Source: Colwellia sp. 12G3
Lineage (GTDB): Bacteria > Pseudomonadota > Gammaproteobacteria > Enterobacterales > Alteromonadaceae
Assembly (NCBI RefSeq): GCF_002836775.1
Contig: NZ_PJAQ01000007.1
Location: 62,001 to 126,000, forward strand
Reading direction: 5' to 3'
DNA: 64,000 bases
Shown here: piece by piece, positions 18,946-29,398 of the stretch
Layout: each line of letters starts with the position of its first letter
Position numbering within the stretch: the first letter of the stretch is position 1
Position numbers and translations under genes: made by a program
The notes under the pieces: generated by a model
Database searches by the model: none
What the model was told of the DNA's origin: nothing
What the model saw: the letters and a program-made list of their open reading frames with translations, nothing else

Positions 18946-20169
18946 TTATGGAATAAAAGTATTACCTAAGGTACAGCTTGCGCTCGCACCAGTTACAGCG
19001 GGCATATTACTATCTAAACCATGGTCAAAGGCGTAAGCAAGCCAAGCAAAGGCCATCGCTTCAAGAATATCACCATCAATATTCAAGGCTTGCATCGTAT
19101 TGATTTCAAAAGCAGAACCGGATGTATTTAATCTGCCTTTAAGTGCATCAACTAGGGCGCTATTATGTACACCGCCACCACACAAGTAGACTTTACCTTG
19201 TGCAGTTAATGCCGTAATTTCATCACTGATAGTCTGTGCGGTAAAAGCCAATAGTGTCGCTTGGATGTCTATTGCCTTAACTACTCTATCGCTCTCTTCA
19301 TCAATAGTGTTATCAGTTACTGCATGGTGTTGAGAGTCAGTGTGTTCTGTAAAAATAGCTAGTTGTTGTTCAAGCCAATCAAGGTGGAAGTATTCTCTTC
19401 CGGTACTTTTAGGCGCAGCACTTTTGATGTAATCATCTTGCATCAACTGCGTCAGTAACGTTTGATTAACTTGCCCCTTTGCCGCCCAAGCTCCATTTTC
19501 ATCATAGCTTTTATCGCTGCATGAGTGATGTTTAGTAAACCAGTCATCAAGTAAAGCATTGCCCGGACCCGTATCAAAACCTAACACTGATTGATTAGTG
19601 CCTTGTGCTGGCAAAAAAGTAATATTGGCAATACCACCAATATTCACCACAAAGTTCGCATCAACTGCTTGAGCAAATAACTGTTGGTGAAAAATAGGGA
19701 CTAAAGGCGCGCCTTGTCCCCCTAATGCCATGTCTTTACGACGAAATTGTCCCACTACACGAATCCCTGTCACTGTAGCCAACGTTTGGCAACAACCTAT
19801 TTGTAGGGTGAAGGGGTTATTGCCACTGGGGCGATGACGAATGGTTTGCCCATGATTACCTATGGCAATAATATCGGTAGGGCTAAGATTTTCTTGGTTA
19901 AGTAATGTATTAATAGCTTGAGCAAACAGATGCGCTAATTCAACATCCAAATGAAAAGCGCGATCAACTTCATTGTTACCCGGTTGATAAAGTGAGGTAA
20001 TTTTATCGCTAATAGCGTTGCTATAACTTTGATACAAACTGGCTAGCAATCGAGGTTGTTGCCCCTTATCGGTAAAGTCCACTAGTGCTAAATCAATACC
20101 ATCAGCACTGGTACCTGACATTAAGCCAATGTAGTATTTTCCTTGCGCTATATTGTTATTGTTAGTCAT
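18946..20169 (-). CDS. anmK: anhydro-N-acetylmuramic acid kinase
   Basis: A 407-residue cytoplasmic kinase that converts 1,6-anhydro-MurNAc to MurNAc-6-phosphate in peptidoglycan recycling. The family start GLMSGTSADGID is seen near residue 15, with NHGQTIRHRP and the DTGPGN motif further on. I chose ATG 20169 because it gives the usual 8-base overlap with mepM. An upstream ATG at 20208 would add 13 residues and has AGGGG before it. The protein is longer than the E. coli one (369), with an insertion around residues 250-290. Partnership with mepM fits a shared cell-wall role. Confidence 0.93.
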   Translation of the reverse strand: MTNNNNIAQGKYYIGLMSGTSADGIDLALVDFTDKGQQPRLLASLYQSYSNAISDKITSLYQPGNNEVDRAFHLDVELAHLFAQAINTLLNQENLSPTDIIAIGNHGQTIRHRPSGNNPFTLQIGCCQTLATVTGIRVVGQFRRKDMALGGQGAPLVPIFHQQLFAQAVDANFVVNIGGIANITFLPAQGTNQSVLGFDTGPGNALLDDWFTKHHSCSDKSYDENGAWAAKGQVNQTLLTQLMQDDYIKSAAPKSTGREYFHLDWLEQQLAIFTEHTDSQHHAVTDNTIDEESDRVVKAIDIQATLLAFTAQTISDEITALTAQGKVYLCGGGVHNSALVDALKGRLNTSGSAFEINTMQALNIDGDILEAMAFAWLAYAFDHGLDSNMPAVTGASASCTLGNTFIP

Positions 20170-21658
20170 TGGGGGCAATATCGTTTGCTTGAGTTGCCAA
20201 TAATGCATTTTTGGCCCCTGATAATGCAGCTAATCGCTCATTTGCTAGCAAGGTGAAGTTAGCTTTGTATTTCTTCGCTATGGGCTTTGCATCCGGTAGT
20301 TTTACCGTGCGTGAATCACGATGTACACCATTGAGTAAAAATTCATAATGCAGATGCGGTGCTTGCGACATGCCTGTTGAGCCAACATAGCCAATAGTTT
20401 GCCCTTGCTTAACTCGATCTCCTTTTTTCACCGCTCTTTTAGAAAAATGTAAATACTTGGTCACTATACCGTTACCGTGTTGAATAAAGACATAATTACC
20501 GTTGTACTTATTAAAAGTAGAGTGAGTGACTTTACCATTACCCGCTGCCACCACTGGCGTGCCTCTTTTAGCTGCGTAATCAGTACCGCGATGTGCTTTC
20601 CAACGTTTTTGAATAGGATGAAAACGTTTAGGTTTAAAGCTAGAGCTTATATATTTAAAACTCACTGGCGCCCGTAAAAATGCCTTACGCATGCTTCTTC
20701 CGTCAGGACTATAATACTCATCATCGGTAAAACGAATCGCTTGGAACACTTCGCCTTGATTGGTAATTTCAGCAGCTAAAATATTGCCGGTACCAATATA
20801 TTCACCTTCAACATATTTCTTTTCAAAGGTAATATGAAAGCTATCGCCTTCACGTATATCTAGCGCAAAATCAATGTCCCAACCAAAAGTATTAGCAAAA
20901 TTAATAATTTGACTATCATTCAGTCCTGCACTCACACCTGCATTCCAAAAGCTCGACGTTATGGTGCCGTAGCTAAAACTTTCACGTATTTCAACTTCTT
21001 TACTTTCCCGATGAGATTGATAGCTATCGCCTACAAGATTAATAAATAAAGTATCAGTTTTAGATAAAGGGTATTCAAGTGCTGCTAATTGTTGCGTTTC
21101 ATTGCTGGCAACACGCAATTGGTCACCAACATTAAGACTTTTCAATAACTGACTGTCGTCACCTTTAGCGGTACTCACCGCATAAGTAGTTTGTGCACTA
21201 AAACCTAAACGTTTTAATATTAATGCCAATGAATCACCACTGTGCACTTTTACCGTTTGCCAACTTAAACTGGCAAGCTCTTCAATAGAGTCTTGTATCT
21301 TGACCTTTCTTTGTAATTGACCGCTAGCTAAGCTGCCATCGTTTTGCGCGATTGAGGATTGAGCTAACGAAGGTAATGTTTCAGTCGCTATAGTCTTACT
21401 GGCTATAGTAATACTGCGTTGCGGTAAAGCGCTTTGCCTTAGTGCTTTTCCACCAGGCACTATACTCTCTGGTAAGGCTATCTGAATACGCTTTCCGACT
21501 TGGATATCTTCAATATCAAGACTTTCGTTACTCGATGGCATGATAAGTAAAAGGAATAAAAAACAACTACTGGCAATAATAATCCAACGATGTTGCTTGG
21601 GTAAGTTTTGAAATATTTCTAATAATTTTTTCAACAGGATTCGACTCGAAACGTTCAT
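20162..21658 (-). CDS. mepM: M23 murein endopeptidase, MepM/YebA-like
   Basis: A 498-residue envelope protein. One N-terminal membrane anchor (about 25-42) is followed by a linker, a LysM/OapA-like region (about 135-210), and the zinc metallopeptidase domain near residues 330-460. Zinc ligands are visible in HRGTDYA and HLHYEF. It cleaves peptide cross-links to allow wall growth. The gene is divergent from tyrS and overlaps anmK, an arrangement common in marine gammaproteobacteria. Confidence 0.92.
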   Translation of the reverse strand: MNVSSRILLKKLLEIFQNLPKQHRWIIIASSCFLFLLLIMPSSNESLDIEDIQVGKRIQIALPESIVPGGKALRQSALPQRSITIASKTIATETLPSLAQSSIAQNDGSLASGQLQRKVKIQDSIEELASLSWQTVKVHSGDSLALILKRLGFSAQTTYAVSTAKGDDSQLLKSLNVGDQLRVASNETQQLAALEYPLSKTDTLFINLVGDSYQSHRESKEVEIRESFSYGTITSSFWNAGVSAGLNDSQIINFANTFGWDIDFALDIREGDSFHITFEKKYVEGEYIGTGNILAAEITNQGEVFQAIRFTDDEYYSPDGRSMRKAFLRAPVSFKYISSSFKPKRFHPIQKRWKAHRGTDYAAKRGTPVVAAGNGKVTHSTFNKYNGNYVFIQHGNGIVTKYLHFSKRAVKKGDRVKQGQTIGYVGSTGMSQAPHLHYEFLLNGVHRDSRTVKLPDAKPIAKKYKANFTLLANERLAALSGAKNALLATQANDIAPND

Positions 21659-22060
21659 AGCGGGAGAAAATAAATAAATATCAAATTCAGGTAATCTACT
21701 GACTATATCAAAACTATGCCTAAACTACAGAAAAAATACCGCTATAACTATGGTTCTGGCCATTGCACATCAGAGTATGTGTAAACAAATGTAAGTGGCT
21801 TAAAGAACAAACTTTCGCTTTATTCAGTCTGTTTATCATCAGGATCATAAATTCTTTACTAAAAAAGCCATTATAAGGTTTTATCCCACCTGCAAAGTGC
21901 AGTAGAATTCGACCATTAAATAATCTTTACCTAGTCTATTAATCCGTTTGGTATAACCACTCAATTTATCAAAGTAGTGTGCGCCTTGTTTTCAGTGTAC
22001 CACCCAGTAGTTATCATTTATTAAAAGACTAAGTACATAAAGCCAATCTGTGGAGTCCTA
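21659..22060. other. divergent promoter region, mepM / tyrS
   Basis: These 402 bases separate two divergent genes and must hold both promoters. The DNA is AT-rich. I see no tRNA-like leader, T-box or clear operator. A short 64-codon antisense frame overlapping tyrS is a shadow. Confidence 0.5.
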
Positions 22061-23260
22061 ATGACCGACGTTAACCAAGCATTCGCCGAACTAAAGCGCG
22101 GAGCCGAAGAAATATTAGTAGAAGAAGAGTTATTAACAAAACTTAAAACGGGGAAACCGCTAAAAATTAAAGCCGGCTTTGATCCAACAGCGCCTGACTT
22201 ACATTTAGGCCACACTGTTTTAATTAATAAACTACGTCAGTTCCAACAATTAGGTCATGAAGTTATTTTCTTGATTGGTGATTTCACCGGTATGATTGGT
22301 GATCCAACGGGTAAAAATGTTACCCGTAAAGCACTCACCAAAGAAGATGTATTAGCCAACGCTGAAACCTATAAAGAGCAGGTCTTTAAAATATTAGATC
22401 CGGCTAAAACAACCGTTGCCTTTAACTCTACTTGGATGGATAAATTGGGCGCTGCTGGTATGTTACAACTTGCCTCTCGTCAAACAGTAGCGCGCATGAT
22501 GGAACGTGATGATTTTAAAAAACGTTACGCTAACGGCCAAGCCATTGCTATTCATGAGTTTATGTACCCACTAGTACAAGGTTGGGATTCTGTTGCGCTT
22601 GAGGCTGATGTTGAGCTGGGCGGTACCGATCAAAAGTTTAATTTATTAATGGGTCGAGAGTTACAAAAATCTGAAGGTCAGCGACCACAAACAGTACTAA
22701 TGATGCCATTACTTGAAGGCCTAGATGGCGTGCAAAAAATGTCTAAGTCATTAGGTAACTACATCGGTATTACTGATACGCCTACCGATATGTTTGGCAA
22801 AATAATGTCAATTTCAGATGTATTGATGTGGCGCTACTACGAGCTACTTAGCTTTAAACCGCTTGAAGAAATCGAAGGTTATAAAACCGATATAGAAAAT
22901 GGCAAAAATCCACGTGATGTTAAAATTGATTTAGCAAAGGAGCTTATTACACGTTTTCATGATGAAACTGCGGCACAAGCTGCACATGAGGAATTCATCA
23001 ATCGCTTCCAAAAAGGCGCCTTACCTGATGACATGCCTGAGTTAACGATTACCGCTGAAAATGGTGAGATAGCCATTGCTAACTTGCTTAAAGAAGCTGG
23101 ATTAGTGGCGAGTACTTCTGATGCCTTTAGAATGATCAAACAAGGTGCGGCTAAAATTGATAGCGAAAAAGTGACTGACCGTAGCTTAATCATTACTGCT
23201 GGCACGACCGCGGTTTATCAAGTAGGTAAACGTAAGTTTGCACGTATCACTGTAAGTTAA
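22061..23260 (+). CDS. tyrS: tyrosyl-tRNA synthetase
   Basis: A 399-residue class I aminoacyl-tRNA synthetase that charges tRNA-Tyr. The HIGH-type motif is HLGH at residues 48-51 and the KMSKS motif is at 226-230. GGTDQKFN is also conserved. A C-terminal S4 RNA-binding domain occupies about residues 335-399. GGAG stands before the ATG. Length fits the TyrZ-like branch of the family. A strong terminator follows. Confidence 0.97.
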   Translation: MTDVNQAFAELKRGAEEILVEEELLTKLKTGKPLKIKAGFDPTAPDLHLGHTVLINKLRQFQQLGHEVIFLIGDFTGMIGDPTGKNVTRKALTKEDVLANAETYKEQVFKILDPAKTTVAFNSTWMDKLGAAGMLQLASRQTVARMMERDDFKKRYANGQAIAIHEFMYPLVQGWDSVALEADVELGGTDQKFNLLMGRELQKSEGQRPQTVLMMPLLEGLDGVQKMSKSLGNYIGITDTPTDMFGKIMSISDVLMWRYYELLSFKPLEEIEGYKTDIENGKNPRDVKIDLAKELITRFHDETAAQAAHEEFINRFQKGALPDDMPELTITAENGEIAIANLLKEAGLVASTSDAFRMIKQGAAKIDSEKVTDRSLIITAGTTAVYQVGKRKFARITVS

Positions 23261-23288
23261 TAACTCACAAAGCTTAGTCATCTCTATC

Positions 23289-23318
23289 AAGCCAGTAATG
23301 AACTTACTGGCTTTTTTT
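23289..23318 (+). terminator. terminator after tyrS
   Basis: AAGCCAGTAA pairs with TTACTGGCTT across a five-base loop, followed by a run of T. Confidence 0.9.
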
Positions 23319-23343
23319 TATATCTTTTTTATACTGTTAGCTT

Positions 23344-23657
23344 ATACCAATTTGATTAAATTTCTTCCCAACTCAGAGCTCTGCTCGATGTTCAATAACA
23401 AGGCAAATTTGTTTCGGTTTAGTCATTTTAAATCAAATAAACTTAACGATGTTAGTGAACATCGAGAAAGCTCCCAGAGGGCCAGTTTAAAAGGTTTACA
23501 TGCTGCGTTATTGATTTTGATAAGGACGCTGCATGGATGCAGCTTATTAGAGAATGCAGGAGCTTATTCTCCTGAATAACCATTCTCTTCAATCAATGCC
23601 TTACCTCTAAGCCTTTTAATTCTCGGTGAGTGGGAAAGAACTTAATCAACTTGGTAT
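23344..23657. repeat. MITE-like element B (314 bases)
   Basis: The ends ATACCAA (23344-23350) and TTGGTAT (23651-23657) begin inverted repeats of about 30 bases sharing TTGATTAA, TTCTT and ACTCA blocks with each other and with element A. The core GCGTTATTGATTTTGAT and ATTCTCTTCAATCAATGCC is also shared. It is 49 bases longer than A and C because of extra DNA at about 23522-23570 that holds two small hairpins (GCTGCAT/ATGCAGC and AGGAG/CTCCT). A 93-codon frame inside it is not a gene. Confidence 0.85.
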
Positions 23658-23866
23658 TAGTTTACTTAATGGTAATTATTTGCAATAACGGGTTGTCTTA
23701 TCCTTCAGTTGAGATAATGTAGAGAAATTGATTATGATCAGGGATGATACTCAAATGATTATATCCACACCTGTATCTATCACAGTCTACTGCTATTATT
23801 TGAAGCTAAGTATTTACTTAAATTTACGCCATCCAATGAATATGACTCAACAAAATGAGGTTTAAA

Positions 23867-25297
23867 ATGACTAACCACGCCCAGAAACATCCAAAATATC
23901 GACGTTTTAGCGTCGTCAGCTCATTCTCTCTCTCTTTAGTTGCATTAAGCACGTTATGCTCAGTAAACGCTTATAGTCAGCAAACAGATCAAGAGCGCAT
24001 CCAAAGTTTAGAGCAACGCTTATTAGAGCTAGAGCAACAAATACAAAAGAAAAACAGTCAAAACTCAGCAACAACTAAAGTTCAACCAAGCAAAGCCGAT
24101 AGTGACAAAAAGGTCATAGTCATACCTAAGACCTCGCAACGACCGAGTCATGATTTTGAAGCACCTGATAAAAGCATAGTACTGAGTAATAGTGATACTA
24201 CATTGCAGATTGGCGGACAAATTTGGTTAGATGCTATTTATAATAATGGAGAAATGACCAACCGTGCTGGTTTTCAACCATCATCCATTGCTTATGAGAA
24301 TGATACCACTACAGACAACACCCTATTTAGTGTCGGCCAGTCTAATTTGTCTTTTAAAAGCTTTACGCCAACCAAGTATGGCGTAATGACCACTCGCTTT
24401 GAGTTTGATTTGTTTGACAGCCAGGGTAATGCTGGCATTAATCTTACCCATATGTGGGGGGAAATAGGTGACTTTGGTGCCGGTCAAACCTTTACCGGCT
24501 TTATGGACATTAATTCTTTCCCTAATATTTTAGATTTCTGGGGCCCAAACTCATTGGTATTCGCACGCCAGCCGCAAATTCGTTATAGCACTGATATTAG
24601 TAAAAGTGGACGAATAATGTTTACTGTAGAAAAGTCTGCCAGTGATTTTGCCGTACCAAGATATTCTACAGGTGAAATTCCGTATGATGATATTAATGAG
24701 TTACCTGACTTTACTGCCTCTTACTTGCACCGCGGTGATTTTGGTTACATAAATTCAGCAATGGTGTTTAGGCAACTGGGCTATAAAGCAACCATAAGCG
24801 GTACTGCAATTGAAGATACGACATTAGGTTGGGGACTCAATGTGACCGGTAAAATAGCAATAGCATCAGCTGACTCAATAAATTTTCAGCTGGCATATGG
24901 CGAAGGTATAGGCCGTTATATTAATGACACCTGCTGTAGTTATTACAGTGGTGATGCCGGAGTTGAAGGTGATGAAACAGGTGGTGTTGATGCCGGTTTA
25001 GATGGTAATGGTAATTTAACAGCAATTCCAGTTACTGCTGGCTTCGCTTTCTATAACAGACAATGGAGTAAAAAATGGAGTAGTGCCATTGGTTATAGTT
25101 ACCTTAGCGTTGACAACCTAGTTACACAAAAAAACAAATCCATTAAAAATAGCTCCTATTCAACGGTTAACCTTATCTGGTATCCCGCGAGCCAAATCAA
25201 AGCAGGGGTTGAAATGCAATACGGTGATATACAAAGTAAAGCGCAATTTGAAGCTGATAACTTTAGATTTCAACTCTCTGTCGGCTTTAAATATTAA
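23867..25297 (+). CDS. DcaP-like outer-membrane porin
   Basis: About 476 residues. The signal peptide (about 1-38) is followed by a coiled-coil stretch (about 43-62, QRLLELEQQIQKK) that probably trimerises, a linker, then a beta barrel that starts TTLQIGGQIWLDAIYNNGEM and ends with aromatic Tyr (VGFKY), as expected of outer-membrane barrels. DcaP-type porins take up dicarboxylates, phthalate-like acids and similar anions. I prefer ATG 23867, with GAGG six bases before it, over ATG 23855. The glutaminase gene follows by 15 bases, so both were probably used for nutrient uptake from amides. Confidence 0.82.
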   Translation: MTNHAQKHPKYRRFSVVSSFSLSLVALSTLCSVNAYSQQTDQERIQSLEQRLLELEQQIQKKNSQNSATTKVQPSKADSDKKVIVIPKTSQRPSHDFEAPDKSIVLSNSDTTLQIGGQIWLDAIYNNGEMTNRAGFQPSSIAYENDTTTDNTLFSVGQSNLSFKSFTPTKYGVMTTRFEFDLFDSQGNAGINLTHMWGEIGDFGAGQTFTGFMDINSFPNILDFWGPNSLVFARQPQIRYSTDISKSGRIMFTVEKSASDFAVPRYSTGEIPYDDINELPDFTASYLHRGDFGYINSAMVFRQLGYKATISGTAIEDTTLGWGLNVTGKIAIASADSINFQLAYGEGIGRYINDTCCSYYSGDAGVEGDETGGVDAGLDGNGNLTAIPVTAGFAFYNRQWSKKWSSAIGYSYLSVDNLVTQKNKSIKNSSYSTVNLIWYPASQIKAGVEMQYGDIQSKAQFEADNFRFQLSVGFKY

Positions 25298-25312
25298 CAA
25301 GGAAGTATTTTA

Positions 25313-26314
25313 ATGAAATTTACGCATTATTTGATAATCTGCCTGCAGCTTCTGGTATTGACCTTTGCCAGCACTGTACTGGCAAAATCTCCACCAAAAC
25401 CTCTTATACAAAGTATATTAGATGATGCCTACCATACGCTTAAAAAACAAAATCCAGGAAAAAATGCTGACTATATTCCTGCGTTAGCCAAAGTAGATTC
25501 AGCGTATTTTGGGTTAGCTTTGGTCACCCCAGATGGAAAAATTTATACCCAAGGCGACGTTAGCCAGCCCTTCTCTATTCAATCTATTTCTAAAGTATTC
25601 ACCTTAGCGTTAGCGATGGAGCAAAAAGGCCCACAAACTATTGTCGATAAAATAGGAGTTAATGCCACAGGTTTAGCATTCAATTCAGTAACCGCGATAG
25701 AATTAAACAAAGCACGAAGTGTTAACCCTTTAGTCAATGCCGGTGCTATTGCCACCGTAAGCTTACTTGATGGTAAAACTGAAAAAGCTAAGTGGTCAGC
25801 ACTTTCCATTTGGTATGATACCTTTGCCAACCGAAAGTTAAGTGTTTTGTAAGACGTTTATCAATCTGAGTCTGACACCAATGGTCATAACCGCGCCATC
25901 GCTGAGTTATTAACGTCGTATGACCGATTTTATGGTGATGTTGAGCTAAACCTTGCAGTATACACACGCCAATGTTCAGTTGCCGTTACCGCCAAAGATC
26001 TCGCCGTGATGGCATCAGTACTGGCCAATAACGGTGTTCACCCATTAACAGACAAACGTTTGATGAGTAGTGAAAATGTTTCACGCGTTTTAGCTGTCAT
26101 GACAACAGCTGGTCTTTATGAAAATAGTGGCCAGTGGGCTTATCAAGTAGGTTTACCAGCCAAGAGTGGTGTCGGTGGCGGTATTATCGCGGTATCTCCA
26201 GGAAGATTTGCTATCGCCGTATTTTCACCAAGACTTGATTCCGCGGGGAATAGCATACGTGCACAACAAGCTATTGATTATATCGCAGAGAAATTACACG
26301 CTAATATTTTCTAA
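25313..26314 (+). pseudogene. glsA: periplasmic glutaminase interrupted by an in-frame stop
   Basis: Read through, this is a complete serine-dependent glutaminase of 333 residues with a signal peptide (about 1-24), the SISK nucleophile motif (QSISKVF), NPLVNAGAIA, VYQSESDTNGHNRAIAELL, RQCSVAVTAKDLAVMA and AKSGVGGGI. Codon 180 is TAA (25850-25852). The frame remains open and family-like on both sides, so one base change (CAA or GAA to TAA) broke it. Without readthrough only the first 179 residues are made, lacking half the active site. It follows the porin by 15 bases. Confidence 0.88.
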
Positions 26315-26367
26315 GGTACAGTAATAATTCCATCATCTCATTGCTTACCGTACTATATCAGCACAAG

Positions 26368-26396
26368 AAAAAACCAGTCATAATGACTGGTTTTTT
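26368..26396. terminator. bidirectional terminator
   Basis: AAAAAACCAGTCA and TGACTGGTTTTTT pair perfectly around TAA. It serves the glutaminase on the plus strand and the unknown gene at 26427 on the minus strand. Confidence 0.92.
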
Positions 26397-26426
26397 ATGT
26401 GAAGCACTAAAACATATCAGCGAACT

Positions 26427-26861
26427 TTAGCTTACAACGGGTGAACTATTTAAAAACTCGTTTGTTTCAATAGAAAAGCCACAAGTTTTCATCCACGTAA
26501 TTGCCTCTGCAGTTTCAACAAACACTCTTCGTTCATAATTTCCCTCAGTTTGCGAAATCATATTTTCAAGCTGCATCGCTTTCCACGCAGATGGCGTATA
26601 AATATGGCAGTCTTTAATACAACCATTGTCCTTAAATTTCTGACAATGTTCAATAAGATGAGACTCCATCTCTGGAACACCTAACTCCCACTCATCCAGA
26701 AATGAGATGATTGCCCACTGTGTGCCATTTAAATGCTCTGTTTTCTCTCTAAATTCGTGGCAATATTTAATCGCCGCTTCTTCATTCCAGCAACCACTAA
26801 ACCACTGCAAGACATAATTATCTTTTACTAAAATACGCCAATCACCATGTACTGAAAACAT
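26427..26861 (-). CDS. 144-residue protein, possible SpoIIAA/STAS-like fold
   Basis: A cytoplasmic protein whose start (MFSVHGDWRILVKDNYVLQ) and alternating strand/helix pattern resemble SpoIIAA/STAS-like proteins. It carries five cysteines, in WNEEAAIKYCHEF, HCQKF, GCIKDC and TCGF. No function is assigned. It is a single gene, ending at the shared terminator and divergent from nosR. Confidence 0.7.
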   Translation of the reverse strand: MFSVHGDWRILVKDNYVLQWFSGCWNEEAAIKYCHEFREKTEHLNGTQWAIISFLDEWELGVPEMESHLIEHCQKFKDNGCIKDCHIYTPSAWKAMQLENMISQTEGNYERRVFVETAEAITWMKTCGFSIETNEFLNSSPVVS

Positions 26862-27037
26862 ATAAATTTACTCATAAAGCGCGCTGATTGTGCACTGTAA
26901 TGATTATTAAAGGGTGTTTTACCATTGAAGTAAAGTAATGGTTTTATTTAAAGTCACTAACCACATAACAATACTTATAGCCCTATTTTTTAAAAGGATT
27001 TAAGGAATTCATAGCGCCGTACATTTATTTACATAGC

Positions 27038-27078
27038 TTGATCTACATCATAACGGCTTTAAAGCACAAGCGTACACT
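27038..27078 (+). promoter_or_regulatory. FNR/DNR box and -10 box of nosR
   Basis: TTGATCTACATCAT (27038-27051) matches TTGAT-4-ATCAA with one mismatch. TACACT at 27073-27078 lies where a class II (-41.5) FNR promoter needs its -10 box. The nosR ATG is about 65 bases further on. Oxygen-limitation or NO control of nosRZ is expected. Confidence 0.72.
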
Positions 27079-27144
27079 GTGACATATTGTCGCAGTTGGC
27101 TATTTTTTTGCCACACTGCCTGAACACAGAGCTTTGGCGATTTC

Positions 27145-29334
27145 ATGTTAGTAAATAAGTTTTATAGTGGCTTAATACGTTTCCCCCAACACACAGTGTC
27201 GACACTGAGAGTTGCGCTTACCCAGATATTGGTACTATTTTTATGTGTCATCATGCCAGCACAAGCACTTTTTGTTAGCCCGCCTAAAGACCCTATGCCA
27301 TTAATTAAGGAAATTTTTGCAGAACAAACAAAGATTAGTGACAAACAAGCAACGAATAAAGATGGTCCCTTAGTTTGGACCGTTTTTAAGCAAGGAGATA
27401 ATGGCGAAGAAATCATAGGTTACGCCTTTGAAACCAACGATATAGCTAGAATTCCTGCCTATTCAGGCGAACCAGTAAATATGTTAGTCGCTATTGATGC
27501 TAAAGGCGTTTATCTAGGTGCAAAAGTATTAGAGCATCATGAACCCATTATCTTAGCTGGCATTCCCGAAAGTAAATTACACGCCTTTACCGATCAATAT
27601 GACGGCTTACATGTCCGTGACCGACTAAAAGTAGGCGGCAACAAAACCGAAAACGTTATTCATATCGATGGCCTTTCTGGCGCAACCGTTACCGTAATGG
27701 TGATGAATGTTGGCATTGTAAAATCAGCGACCAAGGTTGCTCGTGCGCTAGGTATCATTAGTGCTAGCCAAGAAGTCATTCAACCAATGGGCACTATTTA
27801 TCCTGACGTGTTTGCCAAATCAGATTGGACTACCCTCACCGGTGATGGCTCTATTCGTAAGTTATATCTAAACAGAAAAACTGTTGATGAAGCCTTTGTT
27901 GGTACTGAAGCCGAACATGTTGAGGAAGCCAGTACAGATCAAAAGCAAGATATGTTTGCTGAGATTTATTTTGCACAATTAAACATTCCTACCGTGGGGC
28001 GTAACTTACTCGGTGATAGTGAATATGACTATATTATGTCTTCATTAAAACCTGGTGAACATGCCGTTATGTTGATGGGTACAGGTTATTCGTTCAAAGG
28101 GTCAGGTTATGTTCGCGGCGCTATTTTTGACCGTATTCAAATACTACAAGGTAGTGATGCCTTTGCCTTTAGAGATTTAGATCATAGCCGTGTACCTGAT
28201 ATTTATGTTGTCGGAGCGCCATCATTCACTGAGCGATCAATATTTATTATCCGTGAACACCACAAATTTAATCCCGCTTCTGATTGGCAGTTAGAGTTAC
28301 TAGTTCGTCGTCAAACAGGTCCATTAGAGAGTATTTTCACCAGTTTTAAGTCCGATTATCACACGTTAGATAAATACCTAGACCGCCCACCAGTCATTAT
28401 GCCTGAGCCGGAATTAACACTCGTACAACAAGTGTGGCAAGAGAAAGAAGCTGAAGTTATTGTCTTAATAGTTTTGCTGCTTATCGTGGTTATGAGTCTG
28501 TTTTTTCAAGATATTTTAGTGCGTCACCCAACCTTTATGCACAACTTCCGCCACTTATTCTTAATTATTACCGTGGTGTTTATTGGCTGGTCTTGGGGCG
28601 GACAACTCTCTGTAGTTAACGTATTTACCTTCTTACAAGCGTTTATGTCTGACTTTTCATGGGATTTATTTTTACTTGACCCCGTGATATTTATTCTTTG
28701 GGGTGCAGCTGCCGTTACCATGATTTTATGGGGCCGTGCCGTTTATTGTGGCTGGTTATGTCCCTTTGGCGCATTACAAGAGCTGATGAATATCTTTGCT
28801 CGTTACATCAAAATACCACAATTTGAATTGCCTTGGGCTGTGCATGAGCGTTTATGGGCAATTAAATATCTTATTTTATTGGCGCTTTTTGGTTTATCAA
28901 TGGAGTCACTGTCACTTGCCGAGCAATTTGCCGAAGTAGAGCCATTTAAAACAACCTTTTTATTAAAATTTGATCGTGAATGGCCTTTTGTGCTGTACGC
29001 CAGTGCATTACTTATCATCAATATTTTCAATCGTAAGTTTTTCTGTCGTTATTTGTGCCCGTTAGGCGCAGCGTTATCAACCAGTAACAGCATTCGTTTA
29101 TTTAGCTGGTTACGTCGTCGTCCTGAGTGCGGTCAGCCGTGTAAAACCTGTGCTAAAGAATGTGAAATTCAAGCTATTGATCCTGATGGCGTTATCAATA
29201 TGCGTGAGTGTCATTACTGCCTAGATTGCCAAGTGACTTACTTTAATGAAGAAAAATGTCCGCCATTGAAAAAATTAGCAAGAAAGAAAGCAAAATACAA
29301 AGAAACTGAAATAGAAGCAGTAAATGTTGGCTAA
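27145..29334 (+). CDS. nosR: NosR, flavin/iron-sulfur membrane protein for N2O reductase
   Basis: A 729-residue inner-membrane protein needed for nosZ expression and electron supply to N2O reductase. An N-terminal membrane segment is followed by a periplasmic FMN-binding domain with SGAT at 178-181 (Thr181 the likely flavin attachment site). About five membrane spans lie between residues 430 and 650, with CGWLCPFGA and CRYLCPLGA motifs. The C-terminus has a two-cluster ferredoxin-like part ([12 protein letters not shown] and CHYCLDC). nosZ follows within 64 bases. Confidence 0.96.
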   Translation: MLVNKFYSGLIRFPQHTVSTLRVALTQILVLFLCVIMPAQALFVSPPKDPMPLIKEIFAEQTKISDKQATNKDGPLVWTVFKQGDNGEEIIGYAFETNDIARIPAYSGEPVNMLVAIDAKGVYLGAKVLEHHEPIILAGIPESKLHAFTDQYDGLHVRDRLKVGGNKTENVIHIDGLSGATVTVMVMNVGIVKSATKVARALGIISASQEVIQPMGTIYPDVFAKSDWTTLTGDGSIRKLYLNRKTVDEAFVGTEAEHVEEASTDQKQDMFAEIYFAQLNIPTVGRNLLGDSEYDYIMSSLKPGEHAVMLMGTGYSFKGSGYVRGAIFDRIQILQGSDAFAFRDLDHSRVPDIYVVGAPSFTERSIFIIREHHKFNPASDWQLELLVRRQTGPLESIFTSFKSDYHTLDKYLDRPPVIMPEPELTLVQQVWQEKEAEVIVLIVLLLIVVMSLFFQDILVRHPTFMHNFRHLFLIITVVFIGWSWGGQLSVVNVFTFLQAFMSDFSWDLFLLDPVIFILWGAAAVTMILWGRAVYCGWLCPFGALQELMNIFARYIKIPQFELPWAVHERLWAIKYLILLALFGLSMESLSLAEQFAEVEPFKTTFLLKFDREWPFVLYASALLIINIFNRKFFCRYLCPLGAALSTSNSIRLFSWLRRRPECGQPCKTCAKECEIQAIDPDGVINMRECHYCLDCQVTYFNEEKCPPLKKLARKKAKYKETEIEAVNVG

Positions 29335-29398
29335 GCCATACGTTCTGAAAATAATTTTAACAAATTTAACTAAATTAAAAGCAAAGTGGAGAAAACCA

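Noticed and set aside
23298..23579. 93-codon plus-strand frame after tyrS
   Set aside because: Begins in the tyrS terminator and runs through MITE-like element B.
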